Part shown: positions 8,017 to 17,979 of the stretch, in pieces | Layout: every line of letters begins with the position of its first letter | How positions within the stretch are numbered: the first letter of the stretch is position 1 | NCBI RefSeq assembly: GCF_017833295.1 | Contig: NZ_JAFIBW010000001.1 | Span: forward strand, 2,046,001-2,110,000 | DNA: 64,000 nt | Direction: 5' to 3' | Source of the DNA: Methylobacterium sp. PvR107 | Lineage (GTDB): Bacteria; Pseudomonadota; Alphaproteobacteria; Rhizobiales; Beijerinckiaceae | Made by a program: the position numbers and the translations under genes | The notes under the pieces: generated by a model | Told to the model about the DNA's origin: nothing | The model's database searches: none | The model's input: the letters and a program-made list of their open reading frames with translations, nothing else

Positions 8017-10497
8017 TTGTTGGCTTTGGAGACGACACTGATACCGACTGCCGGATCAGCCGAGCCTCAGCTCGCCGACGCCTTCGCGGCCTGGGCGGGA
8101 ATGCCGAACCTTGCGACCTCCATCACCGCGCGTGATCCTGTTCATCTGGTGATCGATGCCGGGGCCGGGCGGATCGTGTACGCCTCTGCAAACGCCCGCC
8201 TCCTGGCCGACGCCCTCGGCGGCCCGGGCCTGGCGGGATTGATTCGGCAGATCGCCGCGTCGGCGCCCAAGGATGCGGCGCCGCGGCTCGTCCGCCTGCG
8301 CCTCGATCCGCGTCGGATCGCGCCCCCCGTGCTCTGCTGGCTCGCCCGCCACGATCACGGTTCCGGCGGCTCCGTGATTTTGGTTGCGCCGACGGCTCCA
8401 GTGGCGATGCCTCGGCTGCGCGCGACTCAGCCGGAGGCGGAATCGTCCCCGCAACGGCCGCCTGAAGCGGCAGCGCCCGAGCCCACGCTCCGGCGGGATG
8501 ACCGTTTCCTGTGGCGGATGGACGAATCGGGCACGCTGACCGCCCTCAACGGTCCGGACCTCCTCGCGGGCCTCGTCGGCCAGCAATGGCAGGATCTGGC
8601 TGCGGCCGGGCGCATCACCGGTGCGGAGGGCATGCTCGCGGCACTGCGCGAACGGCGCACCTTCCGCGGCGAGCCGGCCGTCCTTGAGACCACCGGCGGA
8701 CCGGTCCGGGTCGAGCTGTCGGGCGCACCGCTCGGACGCGGCGATGCGGCGTTCTCGGGCTTCGGCGGGTTCGGCCTGATTCGGTCCCTTCCCCGGCACA
8801 CTTCGGGTCCCGTCCCGCAGGATACGGCTGCGAAGACGGCAAGGCCGGTCGAGGTCGCACCGATCACCCCGGCTCCGGCAGCACCTCCGCCCTACGAACC
8901 GCAGAGCGTTGACGTCGCCGATCCGGCCCCCGTGCCGGCTTCGCTGTCGACGGACGAGCATGCCGCGTTTCGGGAGATCGCCCGGGCGCTGGGCGCGCGG
9001 TACGCCGGTGATGAGGCGGGCCCCGATACGCGGGAACGGAAGCCGGAAAGCGGCGCGATCATGCCGTTTCCCGGATCGCAGACCGGCCTCCCGGAGACGC
9101 GCGACGCCGCGGCCGCGCCGGTACCCGGCACCGAGATCCTCGCCGGCCTACCGCTTCCGGCGCTCATCCATCGCGCCGACGCGATCCTGGCGGCGAACGG
9201 CAGGTTCCTCGAGCTGACGGGATACGCCGATCTGGCAGCCCTCGCGGCGACCGGGCTCGACGCATTGCTGCCGGGCTACGCGCCGGCGGACAAGCCGGCC
9301 GCACGCCGGGCAGCGGTGGTGACGACGGCCGGGGGAAGCACCCAGCCGGTCGAGGCGCTGAGCGGTGCCTGCACGTGGGCCGGCGCACCGGCCACTTGCC
9401 TGATCGTGCGGCCGCTCGAGGAAGCCGATGTGGCGGGCGCGCTCACGGCCGAGCGCCTGGCGCACGCTGCGCAGGCGGAGCGCACGGCGAGCGCCGAGGC
9501 GGCGCTCGACGCACTCCCGTCGGGACTCGTCACCGTCGACGGGGCGGGCCGCGTCGTCACGGTCAACCGCGCAGCCGCCGCCCTGCTCGGCTGCGATCCC
9601 CGTGAGGTGGTCGGTGGCAGCTTCGTGGCCCTGTTCGACCGGGACAGCGTACTGACCGTCGCCGATCTTCTGCGCAGCAAATCCGCGGGGTCGCATCCCG
9701 TCTCCCTCGCCGGCGCCCCTGTGATCCTCGACATCAGACGGACGCGGGACGACGACCGCCGGGTCGCCGTCTTGGACCCGGCACCTCAAGCTCCGCCCGC
9801 CCCGCCGCCAATCGCGGAGGATCGGGTCACCGCGATAGGCGGAAGCCGGCGCGCGGCTCTGGCCCGCCTCGATCAAGCGTTCCGCGAACCCCTGACCGGC
9901 ATGCTCGACCTGGCTGACGCGATGCTGAAGGAGCCGTTCGGTCCGCTCGGGGACGCCCGCTATCGCGGCTGCCTCGCGGAGATCAAGGCGTCCGGGGAGG
10001 CCATGCTCCAGCGGGTCGGCAAGCTTCTCGACCTCGCCGCCGTGGAGGCCGGATCCCTGCAACTCGAGCCGCGCCCGCTCGACCTCAACGACGTCGCGGC
10101 CGGGTGCGTGGCGCGGCTCCAGGGCGAGGCCGCTCGCGGCCGCATCGTCGTGCGGACGAGCTTCTCCTCCGATCTCGAGGATCTGGAGGCCGATGAGCGC
10201 TCCGTCAGCCGTGCGGCCTCCCTGGTGATCGAGCACGCCATCCGGCGCTCGACGGCGGGCGGCCAGATCATCGTCTCCACCGGCGCGGCGGAGCGGACGG
10301 CCGTGGCCCTTCGGGTGCGCGACACGGGCGCCGCGGCGGCACGGGCCGCGGATCCCGAGGGGGATGTCGAGGAAGGTCTCGCCCTGCCCCGCGCCCTCGT
10401 GGAGGCCAATGGCGGCCGCCTTCAGTTGTCGGCGCGGCCCGAGGACGGCACGCTGGTGGAGATCATCATGCCGATCCGCCGCGCGGCGAATGGCTGA
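8017..10497 (+). CDS. PAS protein with degenerate histidine kinase core
   Basis: An 826-residue soluble protein. Two PAS-like regions are visible: residues about 165-250 (weaker) and about 505-570 (ALDALPSGLVTVDGAGRVV...AAAALLGCDPREVVG). A dimerisation region like those of DivJ/PleC kinases follows (REPLTGMLDLADAML then EPFGPLGDARYRG). The phospho-accepting His position holds Gln620 (DQAFREPL). The N-box Asn is missing (VIEHAIRRSTAGG) and the G2 box reads GLALPRAL, not GLGL. DTG of the G1 box is kept. It therefore looks like a pseudokinase, with a likely scaffold or phosphatase-type role as in DivL. The start is uncertain: TTG at 8017, or an ATG at 8101. Confidence 0.8.
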   Translation: MLALETTLIPTAGSAEPQLADAFAAWAGMPNLATSITARDPVHLVIDAGAGRIVYASANARLLADALGGPGLAGLIRQIAASAPKDAAPRLVRLRLDPRRIAPPVLCWLARHDHGSGGSVILVAPTAPVAMPRLRATQPEAESSPQRPPEAAAPEPTLRRDDRFLWRMDESGTLTALNGPDLLAGLVGQQWQDLAAAGRITGAEGMLAALRERRTFRGEPAVLETTGGPVRVELSGAPLGRGDAAFSGFGGFGLIRSLPRHTSGPVPQDTAAKTARPVEVAPITPAPAAPPPYEPQSVDVADPAPVPASLSTDEHAAFREIARALGARYAGDEAGPDTRERKPESGAIMPFPGSQTGLPETRDAAAAPVPGTEILAGLPLPALIHRADAILAANGRFLELTGYADLAALAATGLDALLPGYAPADKPAARRAAVVTTAGGSTQPVEALSGACTWAGAPATCLIVRPLEEADVAGALTAERLAHAAQAERTASAEAALDALPSGLVTVDGAGRVVTVNRAAAALLGCDPREVVGGSFVALFDRDSVLTVADLLRSKSAGSHPVSLAGAPVILDIRRTRDDDRRVAVLDPAPQAPPAPPPIAEDRVTAIGGSRRAALARLDQAFREPLTGMLDLADAMLKEPFGPLGDARYRGCLAEIKASGEAMLQRVGKLLDLAAVEAGSLQLEPRPLDLNDVAAGCVARLQGEAARGRIVVRTSFSSDLEDLEADERSVSRAASLVIEHAIRRSTAGGQIIVSTGAAERTAVALRVRDTGAAAARAADPEGDVEEGLALPRALVEANGGRLQLSARPEDGTLVEIIMPIRRAANG

Positions 10498-10673
10498 TCC
10501 CGACCGCTCGGATGGTGATCGAGCCGTATTCGTGGCCACCGAGGGAAAGACTCGGCCGCCGACGGCGTCGCTGCCCTTCAACTCGGCTTGACAGGGCATC
10601 GCCGAAGCTTCAATCAGCCCCTTACATTGCGCCCAATTTATTTAGCAGAACCGACGCCCGCGCAGGCGGAAAG

Positions 10674-10692
10674 ACGATGATACCGTCATCGT
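10674..10692. promoter_or_regulatory. inverted repeat upstream of acs
   Basis: ACGATGA-TACCG-TCATCGT, perfect 7-base arms, ending 86 bases before the acs ATG. A second short palindrome GTAGGCTAC lies just after it. Position suits an operator or an mRNA hairpin; the factor is not known. Confidence 0.4.
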
Positions 10693-10778
10693 AGAATGTA
10701 GGCTACGTTACTTTGGAAGTCCTGGCTGCGCGGCATTCACCGCGATACGATCGGGCACCAAAACAGGGATGGAACGCC

Positions 10779-12725
10779 ATGGAAGGCAGGGTCATCGAGG
10801 TGCAGGCTGCGTGGCGTGAGGGCGCTCACGTCGACGACGCCAAGTATCGGCAGATGTATGAGGCGTCGGTTTCCAATCCGGACGCCTTCTGGAGCGAGCA
10901 CGGCAAGCGCATCGACTGGATGACGCCGTACACGCGCGTCAAGAACACAAGTTTCGAGCCCGGCAAGGTCTCGATCAAGTGGTTCGAGGACGGCACGACA
11001 AACGTCGCCTATAATTGCATCGACCGCCATCTGGAGCGCCGCGGCGATCAGACGGCGATCATCTGGGAAGGCGACAATCCCGACGAGTCCAAGCACATCA
11101 GCTATCGCGAGCTGCACGCCCAGGTCTGTCGGATGGCCAACGTGCTGCGCAACCGCGGCGTCGGCAAGGGCGACCGGGTCACGCTTTATCTGCCGATGAT
11201 CCCGGAGGCCGCCTACGCGATGCTCGCCTGCGCGCGGCTCGGCGCGATCCACGCGATCGTTTTCGGCGGTTTCTCGCCGGATTCCCTCGCCTCACGCATC
11301 CAGGGCTGCGGCTCGAAGCTGGTGATCACGGCCGACGAGGGCCTGCGCGGCGGCCGCAAGGTGCCGCTCAAGGCCAATGTCGACGAGGCGATCAAGCGCA
11401 TCGGCAGCGACCTCGTCGACCACGTGGTCGTGGTCCGGCGCACGGGCGGCAGCGTCGCCATGGAGGCGGGCCGGGACGTCTACTACGACGAGGCCGCCGA
11501 ACAGGTGACCGACGAGTGCCCGGCCACGGCCGTGGAGGCCGAGCACCCGCTGTTCATCCTCTACACCTCGGGCTCGACCGGCCAGCCGAAGGGCGTGGTC
11601 CACACGACCGGCGGCTATCTCGTCTACGCGTCGATGACGCACGAATACGTCTTCGATTACCGCGAGAACGACGTGTACTGGTGCACGGCCGATGTCGGCT
11701 GGGTCACCGGCCACAGCTACATCGTCTACGGCCCCCTCGCGAACGGCGCCACGACGCTGATGTTCGAGGGGATCCCGACCTATCCGTCGACCTCCCGGTT
11801 CTGGGAGGTGATCGACAAGCATAAGGTCAACATCTTCTACACGGCGCCGACCGCCATCCGCTCGCTGATGGGCGGCGGCGAGGGGCCGGTGAAGAAGACG
11901 TCCCGGCAATCGCTGCGCGTCCTGGGCTCGGTCGGCGAGCCGATTAACCCGGAAGCCTGGGAGTGGTACTACAACGTCGTCGGCGACAAGCGCTGCTCGA
12001 TCGTCGACACGTGGTGGCAGACTGAGACCGGCGGCATCCTGATCACCCCGCTGCCCGGTGCCACCGCGCTCAAGCCCGGCTCGGCGACCCGGCCGTTCTT
12101 CGGCGTGAAGCCCGAGATGGTCGACGGCGAGGGCAAAGTCCTGCAAGGCGCCTGCGAGGGCAACCTGTGCATCGCGGATTCCTGGCCGGGCCAGATGCGC
12201 ACGGTCTACGGCGATCACGAGCGGTTCGAGCAGACCTACTTCTCGACCTATCCGGGCAAGTATTTCACCGGCGACGGCGCGCGGCGGGACGCCGACGGCT
12301 ATTACTGGATCACCGGCCGGGTCGACGACGTCATCAACGTCTCGGGCCACCGCATGGGCACGGCGGAAGTCGAATCCTCGCTGGTCGCCCACCCGAAGGT
12401 CGCCGAGGCGGCCGTCGTCGGCTACCCGCACAACGTGAAGGGTCAGGGCATCTACGCCTACGTCACCCTCAACGACGGCGAGGAGGGCGACGACGCCCTG
12501 CGCAAGGAGCTCGTGACCTGGGTCCGCAAGAATATCGGGCCGATCGCCTCGCCGGACCTGATCCAGTTCGCGCCCGGCCTGCCCAAAACCCGTTCGGGTA
12601 AGATCATGCGCCGGATCCTGCGCAAGATCGCCGAGGACGATTTCAGCTCGCTCGGTGACACCTCGACACTGGCCGAGCCGGCCGTCGTCGAGGACCTGAT
12701 CGAGAACCGGCAGAATCGGGCCTGA
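10779..12725 (+). CDS. acs: acetyl-CoA synthetase
   Basis: Converts acetate, ATP and CoA to acetyl-CoA, AMP and PPi in the cytoplasm. The 648-residue length matches the family. Seen: N-terminal ACAS domain, adenylation motif [11 protein letters not shown] near residue 260, WWQTETGG, the hinge region and [11 protein letters not shown] with Lys608, the lysine that is reversibly acetylated in characterised Acs proteins. Two genes for acetate entry follow (DUF485 and ActP), 138 bases downstream. An inverted repeat lies in the promoter region. The ATG at 10779 is preferred over an upstream in-frame start because the upstream residues do not fit the family. Confidence 0.97.
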   Translation: MEGRVIEVQAAWREGAHVDDAKYRQMYEASVSNPDAFWSEHGKRIDWMTPYTRVKNTSFEPGKVSIKWFEDGTTNVAYNCIDRHLERRGDQTAIIWEGDNPDESKHISYRELHAQVCRMANVLRNRGVGKGDRVTLYLPMIPEAAYAMLACARLGAIHAIVFGGFSPDSLASRIQGCGSKLVITADEGLRGGRKVPLKANVDEAIKRIGSDLVDHVVVVRRTGGSVAMEAGRDVYYDEAAEQVTDECPATAVEAEHPLFILYTSGSTGQPKGVVHTTGGYLVYASMTHEYVFDYRENDVYWCTADVGWVTGHSYIVYGPLANGATTLMFEGIPTYPSTSRFWEVIDKHKVNIFYTAPTAIRSLMGGGEGPVKKTSRQSLRVLGSVGEPINPEAWEWYYNVVGDKRCSIVDTWWQTETGGILITPLPGATALKPGSATRPFFGVKPEMVDGEGKVLQGACEGNLCIADSWPGQMRTVYGDHERFEQTYFSTYPGKYFTGDGARRDADGYYWITGRVDDVINVSGHRMGTAEVESSLVAHPKVAEAAVVGYPHNVKGQGIYAYVTLNDGEEGDDALRKELVTWVRKNIGPIASPDLIQFAPGLPKTRSGKIMRRILRKIAEDDFSSLGDTSTLAEPAVVEDLIENRQNRA

Positions 12726-12863
12726 TCGCGGCCGCGCGGCCAGAAAGGCGGCGCGGAACCGGAACGGGGCGGATGCCGGTGCGGCGCCCGCCTCCAACAA
12801 GAACCACGACCTTCAACACGACGGACCGGAGGGCCAGAGCGCGCCCTCGCGGGAGGAACAGCC

Positions 12864-13235
12864 ATGAGCGGCACGACACTCGACCTTCGAGGGCGCACGA
12901 CGCCCCCGGGAACACGACCACTCGGAACCGACGTCGATCCGCAGGTCGAGCGGATCGTCCGGACCCCGGAATTCCAGCAGCTCGTTGGCGAGCGCACCCG
13001 GTTCGCCTGGATCCTGACCATCCTGATGCTGGTGGTCTATTTCGGCTTCATCGGCCTGATCGCCTTCGACAAGTCGCTGCTGGCCGTGAAGGTCGGCGGC
13101 ACCGCCTCCGTCGGGCTGTTCGCTGGCGTCTTCGTGATCCTGTTCGCCTTCGCGCTCACGGGCGTCTACGTGGCCCGGGCCAATACGCGCTTCGACGCGT
13201 TGAGCGCCGCCCTCAAGCGGAGCGTGGCCCGATGA
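12864..13235 (+). CDS. DUF485 membrane protein linked to ActP
   Basis: A 123-residue protein with a 45-residue soluble N-terminus and two membrane helices ([20 protein letters not shown] and [20 protein letters not shown]). It matches the DUF485 family (YjcH of E. coli), which is nearly always encoded just before the acetate permease ActP. Its function is not settled; a role in ActP assembly or activity is assumed. The stop codon overlaps the actP start (ATGA), so translation is coupled. A GGAGGA site precedes the ATG. Confidence 0.93.
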   Translation: MSGTTLDLRGRTTPPGTRPLGTDVDPQVERIVRTPEFQQLVGERTRFAWILTILMLVVYFGFIGLIAFDKSLLAVKVGGTASVGLFAGVFVILFAFALTGVYVARANTRFDALSAALKRSVAR

Positions 13236-14914
13236 ACCGCCTCCTCCTCGGCCTGACGCTCGCCACCATCGCGGCTGGCGCGGCCTACGCCGCCGGACCG
13301 GATCTCGGCGCCGTGCAGCAATCGGCGACGAACTGGCCGGCCATCCTGATGTTTCTGTTCTTCGTGCTGCTGACGCTCGGCATCACCTACAAGGCGGCCA
13401 AGGGCACCAAGTCGGCGGCCGACTTCTACGCGGCGGGCGGCGGCATCTCGGCCGGGACGAACTCGCTGGCGATCGCCGGCGACTACATGTCGGCGGCCTC
13501 GTTCCTCGGCATCTCCGGCCTCGTCTACACGTCGGGCTTCGACGGGCTGATCTACTCCACGGGCTTCCTGGTCGGCTGGCCGATCGTGCTGTTCCTGATC
13601 GCCGAGCGCCTGCGTAACCTCGGCAAATTCACCTTCGCCGACGTGGCGAGCTTCCGCCTCGACCAGACGTCGATCCGCATCATCTCGGCGGTGGGCACCC
13701 TCGTGGTGGTGGCCTTCTACCTGATCGCCCAGATGGTCGGCGCGGGGAAGCTGATCCAGCTCCTGTTCGGCCTGCCCTACCTCTACGCGGTGATCATCGT
13801 CGGCGTCCTGATGATCGTCTACGTCGCCTTCGGCGGCATGAAGGCGACCACCTGGGTGCAGGTGATCAAGGCGTGCCTGCTCCTGGGCGGCGCGACCTTC
13901 ATGGCCGGCGCGGTGCTGTTCAAGTACGGCTTCAACCCGGAGGTGCTGTTCGCCAGCGCCGTGCAGGTCCATCCGAAGGGCGACGCCATCATGGCGCCGG
14001 GCGGCCTCGTGTCGAACCCGATCGAGGCGATCTCGCTCGGCGTCGGCCTGATGTTCGGCACCGCCGGCCTGCCGCACATCCTGATGCGGTTCTTCACGGT
14101 GTCGGACGCCCAGGCGGCACGCAAGTCGGTGTTCTACGCCACCGGCCTGATCGGCTATTTCTACATCCTGACCTTCATCATCGGCTTCGGCGGCATCGCG
14201 CTGCTGATGTCGGATCCGAGCTACTTCAAGCTCGGCGCGGCCGGGACCTTCGACAAGCTGAAGGACATGATCGGCGGCACCAACATGGTGGCGGTCAATC
14301 TCGCCAACGCGGTGGGCGGCCCGTACTTCCTCGGGTTCATCTCCGCCGTGGCCTTCGCGACGATCCTCGCGGTCGTCGCCGGCCTGACGCTGGCCGGCGC
14401 GTCGGCGATCAGCCACGACCTCTACGCCCAGGTGATCGCCCGCGGGCGCACCACCGAGAAGCACGAGGTCAACCTGTCGAAGATCTCGGCCGTGTTGATC
14501 GGCATCGTGGCGATCTACCTCGGCTACGTATTCGAGAACCAGAACGTCGCCTTCATGGTCGGGCTGGCCTTCGCGGTGGCGGCAAGCTGCAACTTCCCGG
14601 TGCTGGCCATGTCGATCCTGTGGCGGGGCACCACCACCTGGGGCGCGCTCGCCGGCGGCCTCGTCGGCCTGCTTGCCGCGGTGATCATGGTCGTGCTGTC
14701 GAAGGCCGTCTGGGTGGCGACGCTGGGCAACCCGGCCCCGCTCTTCCCCTACGACAACCCGGCCCTGTTCTCGATGCCGCTGGCCTTCGCGACGATCTGG
14801 ATCGTGTCGCTGATGGACAAGTCCCGGCGGGCCCAGCGCGAGCGGGCTTCATTCGAGGCGCAGTACGTGCGTTCCGAGACGGGGATCGGGGCGTCCGGCG
14901 CGCACGCGCACTGA
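13232..14914 (+). CDS. actP: cation/acetate symporter
   Basis: Inner-membrane sodium:solute symporter family protein (560 residues, about 13 membrane helices) that imports acetate and probably glycolate. A signal-peptide-like first segment ([20 protein letters not shown]) is typical of ActP. Family blocks seen: [44 protein letters not shown] and [15 protein letters not shown]. It overlaps the DUF485 stop by 4 bases and forms an operon with it and probably acs. A hairpin terminator follows 27 bases after the stop. Confidence 0.95.
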   Translation: MNRLLLGLTLATIAAGAAYAAGPDLGAVQQSATNWPAILMFLFFVLLTLGITYKAAKGTKSAADFYAAGGGISAGTNSLAIAGDYMSAASFLGISGLVYTSGFDGLIYSTGFLVGWPIVLFLIAERLRNLGKFTFADVASFRLDQTSIRIISAVGTLVVVAFYLIAQMVGAGKLIQLLFGLPYLYAVIIVGVLMIVYVAFGGMKATTWVQVIKACLLLGGATFMAGAVLFKYGFNPEVLFASAVQVHPKGDAIMAPGGLVSNPIEAISLGVGLMFGTAGLPHILMRFFTVSDAQAARKSVFYATGLIGYFYILTFIIGFGGIALLMSDPSYFKLGAAGTFDKLKDMIGGTNMVAVNLANAVGGPYFLGFISAVAFATILAVVAGLTLAGASAISHDLYAQVIARGRTTEKHEVNLSKISAVLIGIVAIYLGYVFENQNVAFMVGLAFAVAASCNFPVLAMSILWRGTTTWGALAGGLVGLLAAVIMVVLSKAVWVATLGNPAPLFPYDNPALFSMPLAFATIWIVSLMDKSRRAQRERASFEAQYVRSETGIGASGAHAH

Positions 14915-14941
14915 TCCGGGCTCGAAGCATCGAACAGGTGG

Positions 14942-14975
14942 AGGGCGCGGCGTCAGCCGCGCCCTTCGCGGTTTT
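14942..14975 (+). terminator. terminator of the acs-actP operon
   Basis: AGGGCGCGGC-GTCA-GCCGCGCCCT, a perfect 10-bp stem with a four-base loop, followed after TCGCGG by TTTT. Confidence 0.75.
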
Positions 14976-15160
14976 CGGCCCATACGCGTAAGCGCCCGTG
15001 TTGATAGGATTCTTCACGATCGCTTTACCGGTTGACCTGCCCGACCCTTGCGATAACGCATACGTGATCTGCGCTCTGCGCAGAGCCGTCCGGGAAAAGG
15101 GGCGGTGATGGGGCGATCCGAGGCCCGGTGCGCCCGTATGCGTCTGGGAGGACCTGTTTA

Positions 15161-16843
15161 ATGGCTGTGGCAACCGCGATCCCGCGGACCGGAGACGCCG
15201 CGAGGCCGATGACTTCGGCCGAGAAACGCGTGATCTTCGCGTCCTCGCTCGGCACCGTGTTCGAGTGGTACGATTTCTACCTCTACGGCTCTCTCGCGGC
15301 GATCATCGGCGCACAGTTCTTCTCGGCCTATCCGCCGGCCACACGCGACATCTTTGCGTTGCTGGCCTTCGCGGCGGGCTTCATCGTCCGGCCATTCGGT
15401 GCCCTGGTCTTCGGCCGCATCGGCGACTTGGTCGGACGCAAGTACACCTTCCTGATCACGATCCTGATCATGGGTCTGTCGACTTTCATCGTCGGCATCC
15501 TGCCGAACGCGGCCACCATCGGCATCGCGGCGCCGATCATCCTGATCGTCCTGCGTCTCGCCCAGGGCCTCGCCCTCGGCGGCGAGTACGGCGGCGCGGC
15601 GACCTACGTGGCCGAGCACGCCCCCAACGGCCGGCGCGGCTTCTATACGAGCTGGATCCAGACCACCGCGACGCTGGGCCTGTTCCTGTCGCTCCTCGTC
15701 ATCCTGGCGACCCGGAGCTTCACCGGCGAGGCCGCCTTCGCCGAGTGGGGCTGGCGCATCCCGTTCCTGGTCTCGGTGCTGTTGCTCGGTATTTCCGTGT
15801 GGATCCGCCTGCAGCTCTCCGAATCGCCCGCCTTCCAGAAGATGAAGGACGAAGGCAAGACCTCGAAGGCGCCGCTCACCGAGGCCTTCGGCGAATGGCG
15901 GAATGCCAAGTTCGCGATTATCGCCCTGTTCGGCCTCGTCGCCGGTCAGGGCGTGGTGTGGTACACGGGACAGTTCTACGCGCTGTTCTTCCTGCAATCG
16001 ATCCTCAAGGTCGACGGCTACACGGCCAACCTGCTGATTGCGTGGTCGCTGCTCCTCGGCACGGGCTTCTTCGTGGTCTTCGGCTGGCTGTCGGACAAGA
16101 TCGGCCGCAAGGTCATCATCCTGGCGGGCTGCGCGATCGCGGCGGCGACGTTCTTCCCGATCTTCAAGGGCATCACCTCGACCGCCAATCCGAAGCTCGA
16201 GGCGGCGATCGAGAGCGTGAAGGTGACGGTGACGGCCGATCCGGCCGTCTGCGGGACCCTGTTCAACCCGGTCGGAACCCGGGTGTTCACCGCACCCTGT
16301 GACCTCGCCCGCGACTTCCTGTCGAAATCGTCGGTGCGCTACTCGACTGCCCCCGGTGCCGCCGGACAGCCCACGACGATCCGGGTCAATGACACCGAGA
16401 TCCCTTACCCGCAGGGCGGCAACGTCGAGGCCAACAAGGCTACGACCACAGCGCTCCAGGCCGCCGGTTATCCGAAGGCCGGCGACCCCGAGATCGTCAA
16501 GATGTCGAACCCGTTCGACATCTTCCGGCCGCAGGTCGCGCAGGTGATCGGCCTGCTGTTCATCCTCGTGTTGTTCGTCACAATGGTCTACGGCCCGATC
16601 GCCGCCATGCTGGTGGAGCTGTTCCCGACCCGGATCCGCTACACGTCGATGTCGCTGCCCTACCATATCGGCAATGGCTGGTTCGGCGGCCTGCTGCCGG
16701 CGACTGCCTTCGCCATGGTGGCTCAGACCGGCGACATCTATTTCGGCCTCTGGTACCCGATCGTCATCGCGGTCGCGACGGTGATCATCGGCGTGCTGTT
16801 CGTGCCCGAAACCAAGGACCGCGACATCTTCGCCGATACCTGA
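15161..16843 (+). CDS. MFS transporter, metabolite:H+ symporter type
   Basis: A 560-residue inner-membrane carrier of the MHS subfamily (like ProP, KgtP, ShiA). Marker blocks: SSLGTVFEWYDFYLYG near the start, GRIGDLVGRKYTFL and RLAQGLALGGEYGGAATYVAEH. Between the eighth and ninth helices an insertion of about 110 residues (around residues 340-450) is predicted to face outside and holds two Cys (AVCGTLF and APCDLAR). The substrate is unknown; a small carboxylate is plausible given the neighbouring acetate operon. The ATG at 15161 has GGGAGG 8 bases upstream. Confidence 0.9.
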   Translation: MAVATAIPRTGDAARPMTSAEKRVIFASSLGTVFEWYDFYLYGSLAAIIGAQFFSAYPPATRDIFALLAFAAGFIVRPFGALVFGRIGDLVGRKYTFLITILIMGLSTFIVGILPNAATIGIAAPIILIVLRLAQGLALGGEYGGAATYVAEHAPNGRRGFYTSWIQTTATLGLFLSLLVILATRSFTGEAAFAEWGWRIPFLVSVLLLGISVWIRLQLSESPAFQKMKDEGKTSKAPLTEAFGEWRNAKFAIIALFGLVAGQGVVWYTGQFYALFFLQSILKVDGYTANLLIAWSLLLGTGFFVVFGWLSDKIGRKVIILAGCAIAAATFFPIFKGITSTANPKLEAAIESVKVTVTADPAVCGTLFNPVGTRVFTAPCDLARDFLSKSSVRYSTAPGAAGQPTTIRVNDTEIPYPQGGNVEANKATTTALQAAGYPKAGDPEIVKMSNPFDIFRPQVAQVIGLLFILVLFVTMVYGPIAAMLVELFPTRIRYTSMSLPYHIGNGWFGGLLPATAFAMVAQTGDIYFGLWYPIVIAVATVIIGVLFVPETKDRDIFADT

Positions 16844-16864
16844 GCCGCGGATCCGCCCAACCGA

Positions 16865-16892
16865 CGCCCAGGCCGCCCGCGCGGCCTGGGCG
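16865..16892 (+). terminator. terminator after the MFS gene
   Basis: CGCCCAGGCCG, loop CCCGCG, CGGCCTGGGCG: a perfect 11-bp stem 21 bases after the stop, with only a weak T-rich tail (TTGT). Confidence 0.7.
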
Positions 16893-17417
16893 TTGTCATG
16901 TGGGCCCTGGCGCAGCCCGCCCGGCCCGCTCACCCCCATGCCTGCGCTGCCATGCCGCGTGCGCTCAATCACGCCGTGCGGACCGGACGGACGCTATACG
17001 CACATCGACATTTGCTTTTGGATTGTAGCAACCGGAGGATGTAACTCAATATTTCCGTCCTTTTACGTGCAAGTATTTATATTATTTGCCGTCATGACTG
17101 TCGTCGCCGGCCGATGAACGTGCTTGCTAAAACACAACGATATGCATCAAGACAAATCGAACTCGGGCGTGGATCCGCGATCAAAAGCCGGATCAACGGA
17201 ATCATAACTCGTACTTCGCCGTATAGACTGGCCTGAACCCAAAGACCGGAAACCAGCGGACGTGAACGACCTGACAACGAGACCCGTGCGTGAATCGGGC
17301 AAGAGGCCACCACTTTCACTTGTAGTCAGCTGGTGCCTGGCAACATTAGCGATATGGGTTGCTGTGAACAGTGAGGCCGGACGCTGGGTCTGGTGGTGGT
17401 GACGGCTGCGGCCGGCG
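16893..17417. other. gene-free, locally AT-richer stretch
   Basis: About 525 bases between the MFS terminator and the small membrane protein gene. Bases 16980-17330 are clearly richer in A and T than the rest of the window. I see no tRNA fold and no ORF with convincing codon bias. A GGAGG followed by ATGTAA (near 17035) is a start immediately followed by a stop. Confidence 0.5.
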
Positions 17418-17648
17418 TCAGTTGCTCTCTTGGTAGCCGCCGCAATAGGCACCGAGCAGATATCCGGATTGGTGCGCAGTGAGATAGCCGAGCGTGATCA
17501 GCACGTGCAGGAGATCGATCCCGAATACGGCCATAAAGATGGTCATCGCCGTGAACAGGATCACGGACGAGGTCATCACCAACACAACCACACCGAACAG
17601 ACGGCCGATCACCCAACCGACCAAGAACAACATCGCGGCGACGAGCAT
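17418..17648 (-). CDS. small two-helix membrane protein, unknown
   Basis: A 76-residue protein, MLVAAMLFLVGWVIGRLFG at the start. Two hydrophobic segments (residues about 2-36 and 38-60) and a short polar tail with a single Cys (LLGAYCGGYQESN). It is too short for a recognisable family. The hydrophobic pattern and lack of a better frame favour a real gene, but the ribosome site is weak (GGTGG about 6 bases upstream) and the codon bias is less sharp than in its neighbours. A TTG lies one codon earlier. It stands alone on its strand, separated from purH by a gene-free gap. Confidence 0.5.
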   Translation of the reverse strand: MLVAAMLFLVGWVIGRLFGVVVLVMTSSVILFTAMTIFMAVFGIDLLHVLITLGYLTAHQSGYLLGAYCGGYQESN

Positions 17649-17979
17649 CAAACCACCCAGATGAGACCGCGTTCAGACATCGCGCGCCGCGATCAGCGCA
17701 AAGATAGCTGAGCCATCATGGCAATCTGGGGAAATGAGATCAACCCGTGTCCGGTCGTGAGTTTTTCCGCCACCTCGATCGGTACGTTGAGTTACAAAAA
17801 TCGACAAATTAGCATCGAACCGCGACGCGACGTCGAATCTTTATAGATCGCCATTCGATGAACACTATAGCGTGTCCGGCGACGACATGCGCGCGGTCGA
17901 CAAGTCGGTCCGGAGCACCTTTTCGCGGCAGAGCGTTAACGGAAGCCCCCGCGCAATTCTGGCCGGACTGGACCGCGCC
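17649..17979. other. gene-free gap downstream of purH
   Basis: About 330 bases, AT-richer than average, with no ORF or RNA gene that I can support. It presumably carries the promoter of the small membrane protein gene (minus strand). No clear terminator hairpin for purH was found. Confidence 0.4.

Noticed and set aside
16893..17117. 74-codon ORF in the AT-rich gap
   Set aside because: No ribosome site, starts inside a terminator flank, and no family resemblance.
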